From positions 9,506 to 55,402 of the forward strand of contig PCBO01000021.1 of assembly GCA_002730975.1 (NCBI GenBank): a DNA stretch of 45,897 nt, written 5' to 3'. The notes under the pieces were generated by a model. It did not search any database. It was not told where the DNA came from and saw only the letters and a program-made list of their open reading frames with translations. Source of the stretch: Opitutia bacterium. Lineage in GTDB: Bacteria > Verrucomicrobiota > Verrucomicrobiia > Opitutales > Seribacteraceae. How positions within the stretch are numbered: position 1 is the stretch's first letter; each line of letters begins with the position of its first letter. The translations under genes and the position numbers were made by a program. Of this stretch, positions 18,183 to 26,301 are shown piece by piece.

Positions 18183-19496
18183 TTATCTTTTGGGCAAAAC
18201 CTGTTCTGGAATAGATTCCAGAACAGGGTAATCCCCCATTACCTCTCTCAGCCTTGCTTTCGTCAAATGGAAGTTTACAATTGTTTCAAGTGCTGTGTTC
18301 TTTTGTTTCAAAAACTGTTCTTGCGCTCTTTGCACTTGAAGCAAACTGGTTTGCCCTTGGCGATAGGCGGACTGAAAATCGGCTAGGTTCTGTTCCGCCA
18401 ATTGCAATATTTCACCCGATGCTTCTTTGGCTAATCGCCAAGAATCTTTGGTTCCCCTTAAGGCTTGAGCGTATTCGTTACGGACTCGAAATCTCAGTGC
18501 TTGGCTTTTTCTTTCGGCTTTGATGCGGTCAAACCTCGCTTGCTCCATAATGTCCGCATTTTTTTGATGGAAAGGAATAGGAATGGAAACTCCGAGTCCC
18601 GCCATCGTATTATGGCTTAGTCCTTCGGTCGGGAAGAATGACCGCTCTCTTTCAATGAAAACGCTTACTTCGACATCCGGTATACGTTTTGACTTTTCTA
18701 AGTTTACCGCTGCATAAGCTGTATTGATCGTCGCTAACGCTAGAGAATAGTCCGCTCGTCTTTCTAGTATTTCCTCAAATGACAAATGCTTTTTCGGTTC
18801 TTCTGCAGGTAGTCCAAGTTTTTTCTCGAGGGTTAATTCATCATCGGGTTCCATTCCTAGCAGTTGCTTAAGTTTAATGGATTCTTGTTTTTTGTTAGAG
18901 GTCAGTTTTATGACTGTCTGTTCTAGTGTCCGACCTACTAGTTCGGCTTGCGATAAATCAAGTGCGGAAGCTTCCCCAATGACGACTTGCTTTTGAAGGA
19001 AGCTTACTATTTCGGCGTTGATTTCAATTATCGCTCTCTGCCCCTCAGTCCTTTCTTTTGTGGCGATTAAGCCGATTACAGTTTTATCGACTACGGCAGC
19101 CAATCGCCAAGCATGTTTCACAAATTTCGCCCCCGCTAAACTTACTTGTCGTTTTCGTAATTCTCTTTCACGACTCAACCGAGGTGAGATTGGAAAGCTT
19201 TGCCTTATCGCTACTTCAAAATTCCCCTGATTTTGATCGTTTCCAATGGAATCGTCTTTTGAGGATAACTCCAATTTCGGGTTGGAAAGTCTACCCGAAA
19301 GAAGCAAGCGCCTTTCCGCTTGTTCCACGTCGGGTTCTGTTACCCGTAAGTCGCGGTTGTGAAGGAGTGCCATCCGAATGGCATCGTTCGTTGATTGCAA
19401 CAAAACTTCTTTCCCTGTGGTAGTAGCCATGCACAGAGTGCTCAAAAGTATAAGAGCGATAGGTTTTGAATATATAAGATCTTTTGAAGTTTTCAT
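18183..19496 (-). CDS. TolC-family outer-membrane efflux channel (CzcC-like)
   Basis: The 437-residue protein has a signal peptide (ALILLSTLCMATTTG) and the two-repeat helical pattern of outer-membrane efflux proteins: long heptad-rich helices such as LEQTVIKLTSNKKQESIKLKQLLGM, alternating with short strands, and a C-terminal DFQSAYRQGQTSLLQVQRAQ. It is the first gene of the three-gene efflux unit, 20 bases before the adaptor. It should form the trimeric channel-tunnel of the tripartite pump. A sequence with several direct TTC/AA-rich boxes lies upstream (19500-19640), but I could not assign a sound promoter. Confidence 0.9.
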   Translation of the reverse strand: MKTSKDLIYSKPIALILLSTLCMATTTGKEVLLQSTNDAIRMALLHNRDLRVTEPDVEQAERRLLLSGRLSNPKLELSSKDDSIGNDQNQGNFEVAIRQSFPISPRLSRERELRKRQVSLAGAKFVKHAWRLAAVVDKTVIGLIATKERTEGQRAIIEINAEIVSFLQKQVVIGEASALDLSQAELVGRTLEQTVIKLTSNKKQESIKLKQLLGMEPDDELTLEKKLGLPAEEPKKHLSFEEILERRADYSLALATINTAYAAVNLEKSKRIPDVEVSVFIERERSFFPTEGLSHNTMAGLGVSIPIPFHQKNADIMEQARFDRIKAERKSQALRFRVRNEYAQALRGTKDSWRLAKEASGEILQLAEQNLADFQSAYRQGQTSLLQVQRAQEQFLKQKNTALETIVNFHLTKARLREVMGDYPVLESIPEQVLPKR

Positions 19497-19648
19497 AAGT
19501 AAGAAAAGGATGCTTTCAATACCGAAGAGATTTCCTATTTTGTATTGATAGAATTTAAAGTCCTAAAAGGATTAAGCTTTATGCTATAAATTGAACCGTA
19601 AGGATTGAACCTCACGCCTAATCCGAACGAGGCGAATCACCCAAGAGA

Positions 19649-20059
19649 TCAAAGAAGAAATCTTCCCGTAAAAGGCGGCGAGGAATCTTTCGCTTGGGTA
19701 TGGTAGGTTAATTGTCCTAGTAAGTATCCAGTTGTAGATGCTCTAAAGGCAATTTGCCTGTCTACCATACCTCGAGACGGTAGGATGGAAAAAAAGGGTA
19801 TATGTTTGTTCTGCTGAACTTTGAATAGAGTTGCTTCTGGAAGATCGATCATGCAGTAGTCCGAACAAGGAACGGGTTGTTCTTCGTGATGATGGGCATG
19901 CCCTCCAGAATCAAAGCAAAAGGTGTTGCCTAAACTTTCTTCATGATAGTGTGGTTCGGAACCAAGCAAAGAAAGCAGTCCACATAATGTTACTACACCA
20001 TTACCCGTGAATGTGAGTGCAAGCACGGTAAGTACCAAGAGGGGGGTAAGACGATTCAT
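19649..20059 (-). CDS. Small His/Cys-rich exported or membrane protein of the efflux island
   Basis: The 136-residue product has one strong hydrophobic helix (about residues 6-30), then His/Cys-rich stretches (EPHYHEES, GGHAHHHEEQPVPC, DYCMID). The layout recalls CopL or DUF2946-like small proteins that accompany metal-resistance genes, but I cannot confirm a family. It lies 152 bases upstream of the TolC-like gene and on the same strand, so it may be the first member of the metal island. A role in sensing or binding metal in the periplasm is inferred from composition only. Confidence 0.65.
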   Translation of the reverse strand: MNRLTPLLVLTVLALTFTGNGVVTLCGLLSLLGSEPHYHEESLGNTFCFDSGGHAHHHEEQPVPCSDYCMIDLPEATLFKVQQNKHIPFFSILPSRGMVDRQIAFRASTTGYLLGQLTYHTQAKDSSPPFTGRFLL

Positions 20060-20116
20060 AGTCTTTTATCTTCCACTTGCACCGTTAATGCCGTTTCAAT
20101 AATTGTCAAGCCCATG

Positions 20117-20130
20117 AAAGGCATGCCTTT
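20117..20130. promoter_or_regulatory. 14-bp perfect palindrome upstream of the metal island
   Basis: AAAGGCATGCCTTT is a perfect even palindrome 58 bases upstream of the His/Cys-rich gene, and a TTGACA-like hexamer lies between them on the minus strand. It could be an operator for a dimeric metal-responsive regulator. No regulator gene is seen in the window. The site also lies just downstream of the sorbosone-dehydrogenase-like gene end (20139), so it may instead act as an mRNA hairpin. Confidence 0.3.
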
Positions 20131-20138
20131 ATGGAGAA

Positions 20139-21629
20139 TTACCGAAGCAAATTGTGTGCGTGGTAAACGATAAGGTTATTGGCGAGCGGTTCACCTTTTG
20201 ATGTCTTCAAAGCCTCCAGTGAGATTTCGTAAAGTTGCCTTTCCTGCATTTCGGGCAGTAGGAGCCTCACTGTTTTGCGGTCTTCCGAAAGAGTAACTTG
20301 GGTTGCCTTTAGATTTTTAACTCCGACTTGGGGAGATCCATAACCTTGATGGAACTTGTAGGCGTAGCTCTTAATCGTGTAAGATTTAGGAGAACTTAAG
20401 ATTGCTTTGTCCATCGGCACTGTGAAAGTCAGGTCGAAGCCTTTTTTCGAAAGGTTCATTCTTAAGACGTCCGCTGGTGTTCGTCCGTTCCAAGTGAGAG
20501 TCTGGATACCTTGGTTTCCCGCCCAGCCATGGGCACTGTGACCTATCCAAAGAGTCTTTCCATCGGGAGAGAAGCACAGTCGGTTGTTGCCGGTAGCCAA
20601 TCCATTGCCATCGAAAAAAGGTATGCAAGCTCCCTGAACCTTGCCGCCGACTTCTTCGAGCATCACTCGCAAGATTCGCCCCTTATTCATTTCGCCGACG
20701 AGCAACTGCCCGGCAAATGGACCGAACTTGCCTTGCGTGGAGTCGACGAGAGGTTGCGAAGGAGAGTTTGCCATAAGGCCATGTGGGAATAGAACAGCAG
20801 CCGTTTCTCTACGTTCGTCCAACTCCGAAACCGGCAAGCTTACCGGTTTGTCTCTTTTCCAGTCCTTCTCCCAAATTAAGCTGCCTGCATGTCCGTAAAA
20901 ATTGCCTTTTTGCACATGATGCAACTTGCTTGTGCCTACCCAGTCGCCTTGGTTGTCCGTTACGAATAGGTTACCTTTTAAGTCAAAGCCGAGACCGTTT
21001 GGGGTTCGCAAACCTGATGCCCACGGGTTCATTCGACCTTCAGGAGTGATTTGGAGAACCCACCCTCGATAAGGAACACAGGCATACATCCGTTGAAGAT
21101 AACTGCGTTTGTCAAAAACGCCTCTCTTCTCGTGCCGCACGTCGGCGCCGCTCGAAGCCGTGCCGAGTGAGACATAGAAATTGCCCGCTTTGTCTCTTAC
21201 AGGTCCAAAATGAAATTCGTGGTAGTTTCCGGATATGCCGAAGTCATCGCAGAAAGCCTTGTATTCGTCTGCTTTTCCGTCTTCGTCGAGATCTCTCAGA
21301 AGGGTTAGCTCGGGACGCTGGGCGATCATCACTTCTCGGTTGTTCAAAGCCACGACCCCCAGTGGTGTGTGTAGACCGTCGGCAAACAGTTTCCACTTGC
21401 CGGTGTCGGGACGCAAGGTGAAGACCTCGCCGCCGACAAAGCAGGCTACTAAGCGACCGTCAGGCATGAATGACAGCCCATCTGTCTGAGTGCCTTTGAT
21501 GCCATAGCGCTCGAGCAACAGTTTGGGCGGTTCAACTTTATCAAGAGAATAGTAATCTGTGATTTTGGCTTTGACCGAGGAGAGAAGCAATCCCAGGCAG
21601 AAAATAAATACGCAGAGTGCTTGATTCAT
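20139..21629 (-). CDS. Secreted sorbosone/glucose-dehydrogenase-like beta-propeller protein
   Basis: The 496-residue protein starts with a signal peptide (FIFCLGLLLSSVKA). It then shows the blade pattern of planctomycete and verrucomicrobial PQQ-dependent sugar-dehydrogenase-like proteins: DGLSFMPDGRLVA, RDLDEDGKADEY, FHFGPVRDKAGNFYVSLG, ASGLRTPNGLGFDLKGNLFVTDNQGDW and RLCFSPDGKTLWIG. The C-terminal 90 residues form a beta-sandwich-like tail common in these proteins. There is no CxxCH haem motif, so any electron acceptor must be another protein. The azurin fusion overlapping its start by four bases is an obvious candidate. The reaction is inferred by family, and catalytic PQQ ligands were not verified. 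Confidence 0.78.
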   Translation of the reverse strand: MNQALCVFIFCLGLLLSSVKAKITDYYSLDKVEPPKLLLERYGIKGTQTDGLSFMPDGRLVACFVGGEVFTLRPDTGKWKLFADGLHTPLGVVALNNREVMIAQRPELTLLRDLDEDGKADEYKAFCDDFGISGNYHEFHFGPVRDKAGNFYVSLGTASSGADVRHEKRGVFDKRSYLQRMYACVPYRGWVLQITPEGRMNPWASGLRTPNGLGFDLKGNLFVTDNQGDWVGTSKLHHVQKGNFYGHAGSLIWEKDWKRDKPVSLPVSELDERRETAAVLFPHGLMANSPSQPLVDSTQGKFGPFAGQLLVGEMNKGRILRVMLEEVGGKVQGACIPFFDGNGLATGNNRLCFSPDGKTLWIGHSAHGWAGNQGIQTLTWNGRTPADVLRMNLSKKGFDLTFTVPMDKAILSSPKSYTIKSYAYKFHQGYGSPQVGVKNLKATQVTLSEDRKTVRLLLPEMQERQLYEISLEALKTSKGEPLANNLIVYHAHNLLR

Positions 21630-23692
21630 TTTACGGGTTCGGTTGCCAGTTGACTGAGGCGCTTGATTTCTACCGAGCTCAAGGGTCTTTCATACACGCT
21701 CAATTCGTCTAGTAGGAATTTCGGATGAGAGGTTTTGGAAGCTATACTGACATTGCCGATAGGCAGTCCTTCTCCAGATTCGAGATCCCGTTTGACGTGA
21801 AGGTTTCCGTCGAGATAAAGCCGAACGGATGTTTGGTCCAAAGACAAGGCCACATGGTGCCAATTGCCGTCGATGATAGGTGCTTCGGAGGATTTGGGTT
21901 CAGTTGGCGACTTTGATTTATTTTTTTGTTTTGAGCCGGGTGAGATGATTTCCAAGCTATCCACGTTTGGCCCGTTTTTATCAACCGAAGTTAGTCGAAC
22001 CAAGTATTCGCCCGTCGTGAATTGCCTTTTAAACACCTGATGCTTCCAGGTCGTCCAATTGCCAGTTCCAGCGAAGGGTAGGGTCGGGGTTAGTAGGTCC
22101 ACTTCTCCGTTAACGCTCAGTTGCAGAGGTCTGGAATCTACTGTTGCGTAGCGAAAGCGAAGCTGATGCTCTCCATCTTTTTCAACTCTGATCTTCCACT
22201 CTACGTATTGTCCGAATTCGGTGCCGAAATCGAGATACCCGGATCCGTGATGGCCGGGATTGCTTGCCTGTTTTTTGGGGCCCTTGAATTTGGCGTTTTC
22301 AGCTTCCAGTCCGTTAGGAGAATCGTCTATTTCTGAGGAGGTGGTATTAAAGAAGAATGCTTTCTGGGAAGGAGAGTATTGAATGTTTCCACCTTTTTCC
22401 CAACTGATAATTGAAGAGATCGGGCGTTTGGGATCTGTTATTTGCACCCATGTCGAGACTCCTGCACCAGAGCTGAAATCGCCCTTGGGTTGAGCTGGCG
22501 TAATCTTTTTTCCGCCTGAAAACTGCCAAGCTTGTCCGATAGCTCCCGGATGAAGAATACCTCTTCTATTGTTGCTGGCGATGAGGTCGTTCATGCTCAA
22601 ATGAAACACGGGTGCTTTACGAGGGATTTCTGATTGCGTAATGGAGAAGCTTTTAGATTCTTCTGGGCTTAGTCGAAGCATTCCCTTTTGAATAGTTCCT
22701 TTGTTGCAGGTGGTATTGACGCCTGAATCCGGCGGAATAGGAAATAGAAGGCCTCCTTGAGAGTTGTTTACTTTGAATTTGCGTAATAGACCGTTTTTAC
22801 CTGGTAGCTTCACGATTAGTTCGGTGAATTCGACTTTTCCGTATGTATATCGGAATTGAGGAATACCATCTATCAGGTGGTAGCCCAGAAAATGGATTTC
22901 GTGGTTCTTTTCTGAGTCACCCACAAAACGAAACGGAAAATTTCTCTCTCTTAAATAAACTCGCCCTTCTATCGTGGGAAGTGTTCTCCAGCGCCCAAAA
23001 GACCCGTTTTTCTTTATGAAACCGTTACGCCATGCGTAGCGAAGGAAGCATGTTCCCGCATCCCAGCAATAGGAATGACCTCCTGGCAAAGCGACGGCAA
23101 TAGCCGCTGGGGATGAGTCGGGCATAAAAGTTCGATGAACTACTGCGAAGCCTGATTTTGATGGAGAAAGGTCAGAGAGGTTTTCAGCTTTTGCAACATC
23201 TTCGGCTTTGGACAGAAGCTCATCCATTTTAGTCGGTCGCTCTTTGGCAACAAAAAGGGTGCCGTACATTATGAATCCATGTCCCGGAAATGTACATACG
23301 TATGGATATTCTCCTTCAATCTCAGGTGAAACAAAAGTGATGGTGGTTTTCTTGCCGGGGAGGACTACTTGAGTTGAAGCGATCACGCTTACTGATTCCG
23401 GAACGTAATGTCGAATCGGACCTTCCGCTCCAAGGGCGATGGCGGACTCCACGATTTCGAGGCGAGAACCGGGAGCAACTAGCACGAAGTTGTGCATCAT
23501 CTCGTCTACGTTGTCGAAAAGTAGTTCCACTTTTTCGCTCGGTTGTACGTGAAGGGCAATCGGGTCGTACTTAAGCCCGGCCTTGACCGAGACGCGGAGT
23601 TTAACGGCGTACGCTGAATTAATGATAAATAATCCCAACAAAAACGTTGAGAACAATTTCATGTTGGCTTGGGTGAAGTTCTTTTGCTTCAC
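21626..23692 (-). CDS. Azurin-like domain fused to LamG interrupted by a CBM6-like module
   Basis: The 688-residue exported protein begins at GTG 23692 (four-base overlap with the DUF1080 stop); an ATG at 23662 with a cleaner signal peptide (MKLFSTFLLG) is a fair alternative. Residues 30-147 form an azurin domain with ligands His67, Cys133, His138 and Met142, the C-x4-H-x3-M spacing of azurin. Residues about 180-360 are an unrecognised domain with GGHSYCWDAGTC. From about 370 a LamG/concanavalin-type domain begins (VFHLSMND, STWVQITDP). It is interrupted by a CBM6/35-like segment (LEAENA, LDFG-FGQYVEW, NVDSLEI) and resumes with WHHVALSLDQTSVRLYLDG to LLDELSVYERPL. This nested order suggests insertion of one carbohydrate-binding module within another. 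It likely tethers a redox site to polysaccharide. Confidence 0.82.
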   Translation of the reverse strand: MKQKNFTQANMKLFSTFLLGLFIINSAYAVKLRVSVKAGLKYDPIALHVQPSEKVELLFDNVDEMMHNFVLVAPGSRLEIVESAIALGAEGPIRHYVPESVSVIASTQVVLPGKKTTITFVSPEIEGEYPYVCTFPGHGFIMYGTLFVAKERPTKMDELLSKAEDVAKAENLSDLSPSKSGFAVVHRTFMPDSSPAAIAVALPGGHSYCWDAGTCFLRYAWRNGFIKKNGSFGRWRTLPTIEGRVYLRERNFPFRFVGDSEKNHEIHFLGYHLIDGIPQFRYTYGKVEFTELIVKLPGKNGLLRKFKVNNSQGGLLFPIPPDSGVNTTCNKGTIQKGMLRLSPEESKSFSITQSEIPRKAPVFHLSMNDLIASNNRRGILHPGAIGQAWQFSGGKKITPAQPKGDFSSGAGVSTWVQITDPKRPISSIISWEKGGNIQYSPSQKAFFFNTTSSEIDDSPNGLEAENAKFKGPKKQASNPGHHGSGYLDFGTEFGQYVEWKIRVEKDGEHQLRFRYATVDSRPLQLSVNGEVDLLTPTLPFAGTGNWTTWKHQVFKRQFTTGEYLVRLTSVDKNGPNVDSLEIISPGSKQKNKSKSPTEPKSSEAPIIDGNWHHVALSLDQTSVRLYLDGNLHVKRDLESGEGLPIGNVSIASKTSHPKFLLDELSVYERPLSSVEIKRLSQLATEPVK

Positions 23693-24330
23693 AGCTTTCG
23701 AATCTTTAAATTTCGAAACCGGACTTGTCCGCCGTGTTCCTGAAGCATGATGCGTCCATTCTTTGTTCCGAAGCCAGGTCGAGATTTGAATTTGCTTTTA
23801 GCATGGCGTTTTTTCCAGTCTTCCGAACCGATTTCAATTTCGGCTACCTTTTCGCCGTTCAGCCAATGTTCGATTTTGCTTCCTTTTGCCAGGATGCGAC
23901 TGACATTGAATGTTCCGGGAGCCTTAAGCTTCTTGTCGGCGGATGCTCCCTTGATGGCATAAATGGAGGCTGTTGCCCCGAGGTGATCCGGCGCGTACTT
24001 TCCCTTTGCATCATCAATGATTTGGTATTCGGGTCCCAAAATTTCTCCAGAATAGTCGGCTACTCTGTACTTGATGCCGCTGTTGGTTCCTGTGGCAATC
24101 TTCCACTCACAAGAGAATTCGAAGTCTTTGTAAGTCTCCTTCGAGTACAGGTCGCCTGCCTTACTGCGGCGAAGGATACAACCATCTTCTACTACCCAAC
24201 CTTCAGCGGGTGGGCCGCCTTGGCGATCAGTCCAGCCGGTAAGAGTTTTGCCGTCGAAGAGGTTAATCTCTCTCTTGCTGGAAAAGGCTAGAAGAGGAAG
24301 GCATATCGCGATGAGAAAATAGATCCGCAT
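23689..24330 (-). CDS. Exported DUF1080 (3-keto-disaccharide hydrolase family) protein
   Basis: The 213-residue protein has a signal peptide (YFLIAICLPLLAFS) and the DUF1080 marks: LFDGKTLTGWTD, WVVEDGCILRR, a long DFEFSCEWKIATGTNSGIKYRV, and C-terminal GRIMLQEHGGQVRFRNLKI. The start at 24330 gives this signal peptide and leaves an 11-base gap from the upstream gene. The open frame further upstream is Arg-rich sequence read in a second frame through the transporter tail. DUF1080 proteins adopt a jelly-roll fold and include 3-keto-glycoside hydrolases and sugar-binding members. It is in the middle of the blue-copper operon and supports a carbohydrate substrate for that operon. Confidence 0.88.
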   Translation of the reverse strand: MRIYFLIAICLPLLAFSSKREINLFDGKTLTGWTDRQGGPPAEGWVVEDGCILRRSKAGDLYSKETYKDFEFSCEWKIATGTNSGIKYRVADYSGEILGPEYQIIDDAKGKYAPDHLGATASIYAIKGASADKKLKAPGTFNVSRILAKGSKIEHWLNGEKVAEIEIGSEDWKKRHAKSKFKSRPGFGTKNGRIMLQEHGGQVRFRNLKIRKL

Positions 24331-24341
24331 CGTATCTAAAC

Positions 24342-26204
24342 CTACTCGGGTTTCGACTCGCTGTCCTTGTTCCCCGAATCTCGACTTCGACCACCACCTC
24401 GACCTCCGCGTCTTCGATTCCGGTTGCCTCCACCTTGTCGACCTTCCTGAGGTTTTCCTCCTCCGCCCGAACTTTTGCGAGGACCGCCTCCACCACCTTG
24501 ACGGCGTATGCGATTGTCCATGGCCACAACTTTTTTCTCCAAGCGGCTTGTTTTGAGATGAAAATGTCCAATTACAAGTAGGACGCCGTATACGATGAGA
24601 GCGTACTTGCCGAAGGCGACGTCGCCCCACTTTTTGTTCCAAGCAACATAGACGGCTGCAGTACCCATAATGGCGAGGGCAAACAGCATCCCTGTGTTCC
24701 AGATTAACCTGAAACCACCTGTGGGACGTTCACGACCAAGCACTTTCTTGCTATTCATCAGCAAGAAGAAGCTCAAGTAGGCGACAGGAATCAGGGTAAA
24801 TCCAAATACTGAGGTTGGGACGGCCAACCAGAAGGCCGCATCACTCCAGACGAATGGTCCAAGAACTCCCACTCCCGCAAGCAGTGCTCCCAAGATGAAG
24901 GGTTTTCCTTTGTGAGGGACCCCCATGACTTCGCAAATTGCATGCCCGTTAATGGTCATTAAAATTATGATAGTGGAAAGAGCCATACCGAGCACTCCTA
25001 CACCGAATATCCAGTGAGAGAATATCTCGCCCGTGAGGTTTTTAAGGGACTTGGCTAAATTGAATGCATCTCGTTTTACGAGCATGGCAGCCATGTCCTT
25101 GTCGGCATCGGAGAGGTTTTCTTTCAGTTCCTTTTGTTGGACAGGCGCCATTTTCTCGTAGGCTTCAGACCCGAGTTCGAGACCTAATCGAGCGTTGACA
25201 AGACCGTCGTATCTCTTTTCCAAATTCCCTTCCAGTATGCGTTCTTGATAGTCGACATAGGCGGATTGAGGTTTTACATTGAACTGGGAGCCTGCGGCAA
25301 TGACAACGCAGGAAGTGGCGATGATGTAAGGAATGAGCAGGGCAGTCCAGAGATCGAACTTGGCAAGCCCGCGATGTTCCCGACCCCATCGTCTGCGCAA
25401 AAGAACGAACGGCATGAAAAACGTCATGTTGATTCCTACCGCAGTAGCTGCGGCCGAAATCATTACGTCCTTTTGCATGTTTACGATCTTGGACTTCCAG
25501 AATTCACTGAATTCTCCTGTTGCTGCGAGCGCTTCGTTATATTTTGCCGAAGGTTCTGAGAACAGCGATGGATCAGGGATGAAACCTGCGGCAATTTCCG
25601 CCCAAGGTAAGTTACCTGTTACGCCCAATTTTACAACGACTCCGACGAACGCCAACACGATTAGGGCTACCATGATTTTGAGAATCCGGTCGAAGGCTTT
25701 TGCCCCCTTCGCCCCCTTGTCGTAAGCCAGAACTGCGAGAGTAGCAGTAATCAGAAGAAAAGCGCAGACAAGAACCTTGCCCCAAGGGTTGTTCAATGCG
25801 GGAAAAAGGTTTTGAGTGACGGCAGCCGTGCCGAGAGAAAATTGCGGGAGGCACCAGACCACGTTGGCCAGGATTGTCGCTATTGCCCATCCCCATCCAA
25901 GTACGGGGTTTATGTCTTCGTTGATGGCTTTGAATGGACTTTGCCCAGTGGACAATGTGACATGGGATATGGCGCACAGCATGATTACACCGAGCACAAT
26001 TGCTACGGGTTGTAACCAAAGCAGGGAATAGCCGGCCAGTACGCCGAGGAACAGACTGGAGGCAAGTGAACCACCTCCTAAGGTGATGGCGCTTTGCAAC
26101 CAGCCAGGTCCGGATAGTTTTACATAGGCTCCTATTCGAGAACCGATGCCCCCGAGTTCGGCTTCGCGCAACATGACGCGTTCGTTTTCAAGTTTCGTAG
26201 GCAT
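24342..26204 (-). CDS. Aberrant NRAMP-family transporter with RGG-like tail
   Basis: The 620-residue protein has about 11-12 membrane helices in the NRAMP order. The conserved TM1 start GPG is present (GPGWLQSA, residues 32-39), but the metal-binding DPGN is replaced by GGGS (43-46), and TM6 reads FMPF (263-266) where canonical members have MPH. Key Asp, Asn and His ligands are therefore missing, while the Met of TM6 remains. A charged helical insertion (about residues 330-390, GLVNARLGLELGSEAYEKM) lies in an external or cytoplasmic loop. The last 55 residues are Gly/Arg/Asn-rich with RGG-like repeats. It may transport another ion or be a non-canonical relative. It is the second gene of the azurin operon. 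Confidence 0.8.
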   Translation of the reverse strand: MPTKLENERVMLREAELGGIGSRIGAYVKLSGPGWLQSAITLGGGSLASSLFLGVLAGYSLLWLQPVAIVLGVIMLCAISHVTLSTGQSPFKAINEDINPVLGWGWAIATILANVVWCLPQFSLGTAAVTQNLFPALNNPWGKVLVCAFLLITATLAVLAYDKGAKGAKAFDRILKIMVALIVLAFVGVVVKLGVTGNLPWAEIAAGFIPDPSLFSEPSAKYNEALAATGEFSEFWKSKIVNMQKDVMISAAATAVGINMTFFMPFVLLRRRWGREHRGLAKFDLWTALLIPYIIATSCVVIAAGSQFNVKPQSAYVDYQERILEGNLEKRYDGLVNARLGLELGSEAYEKMAPVQQKELKENLSDADKDMAAMLVKRDAFNLAKSLKNLTGEIFSHWIFGVGVLGMALSTIIILMTINGHAICEVMGVPHKGKPFILGALLAGVGVLGPFVWSDAAFWLAVPTSVFGFTLIPVAYLSFFLLMNSKKVLGRERPTGGFRLIWNTGMLFALAIMGTAAVYVAWNKKWGDVAFGKYALIVYGVLLVIGHFHLKTSRLEKKVVAMDNRIRRQGGGGGPRKSSGGGGKPQEGRQGGGNRNRRRGGRGGGRSRDSGNKDSESKPE

Positions 26205-26285
26205 GGGAATAATACTATTTGATTTGGGTTCTTGGTAGAACGCTGGTTGTCGCCACGCTTGCTAAGTTTGCGCGGCGAAGCGGGT

Positions 26286-26301
26286 GTAGCCTTCGGGCTA
26301 C
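26286..26301. other. UUCG-type hairpin overlapping the azurin stop
   Basis: GTAGCC-TTCG-GGCTAC on the plus strand forms a 6-bp stem with a stable tetraloop; the complementary GTAGCC-CGAA-GGCTAC hairpin forms in the minus-strand mRNA at the azurin TAG. No T run follows on the minus strand, so it is not a classical terminator for azurin. It could stabilise the azurin message or attenuate the downstream genes. On the plus strand TATTTTAC follows it, so a weak plus-strand terminator is possible. This is inferred. Confidence 0.3.

Noticed and set aside
24331-24642. Arg-rich N-terminal extension of the DUF1080 gene
   Set aside because: It is the second-frame reading of the Gly/Arg tail of the NRAMP-like gene; the signal peptide at 24330 marks the true start.
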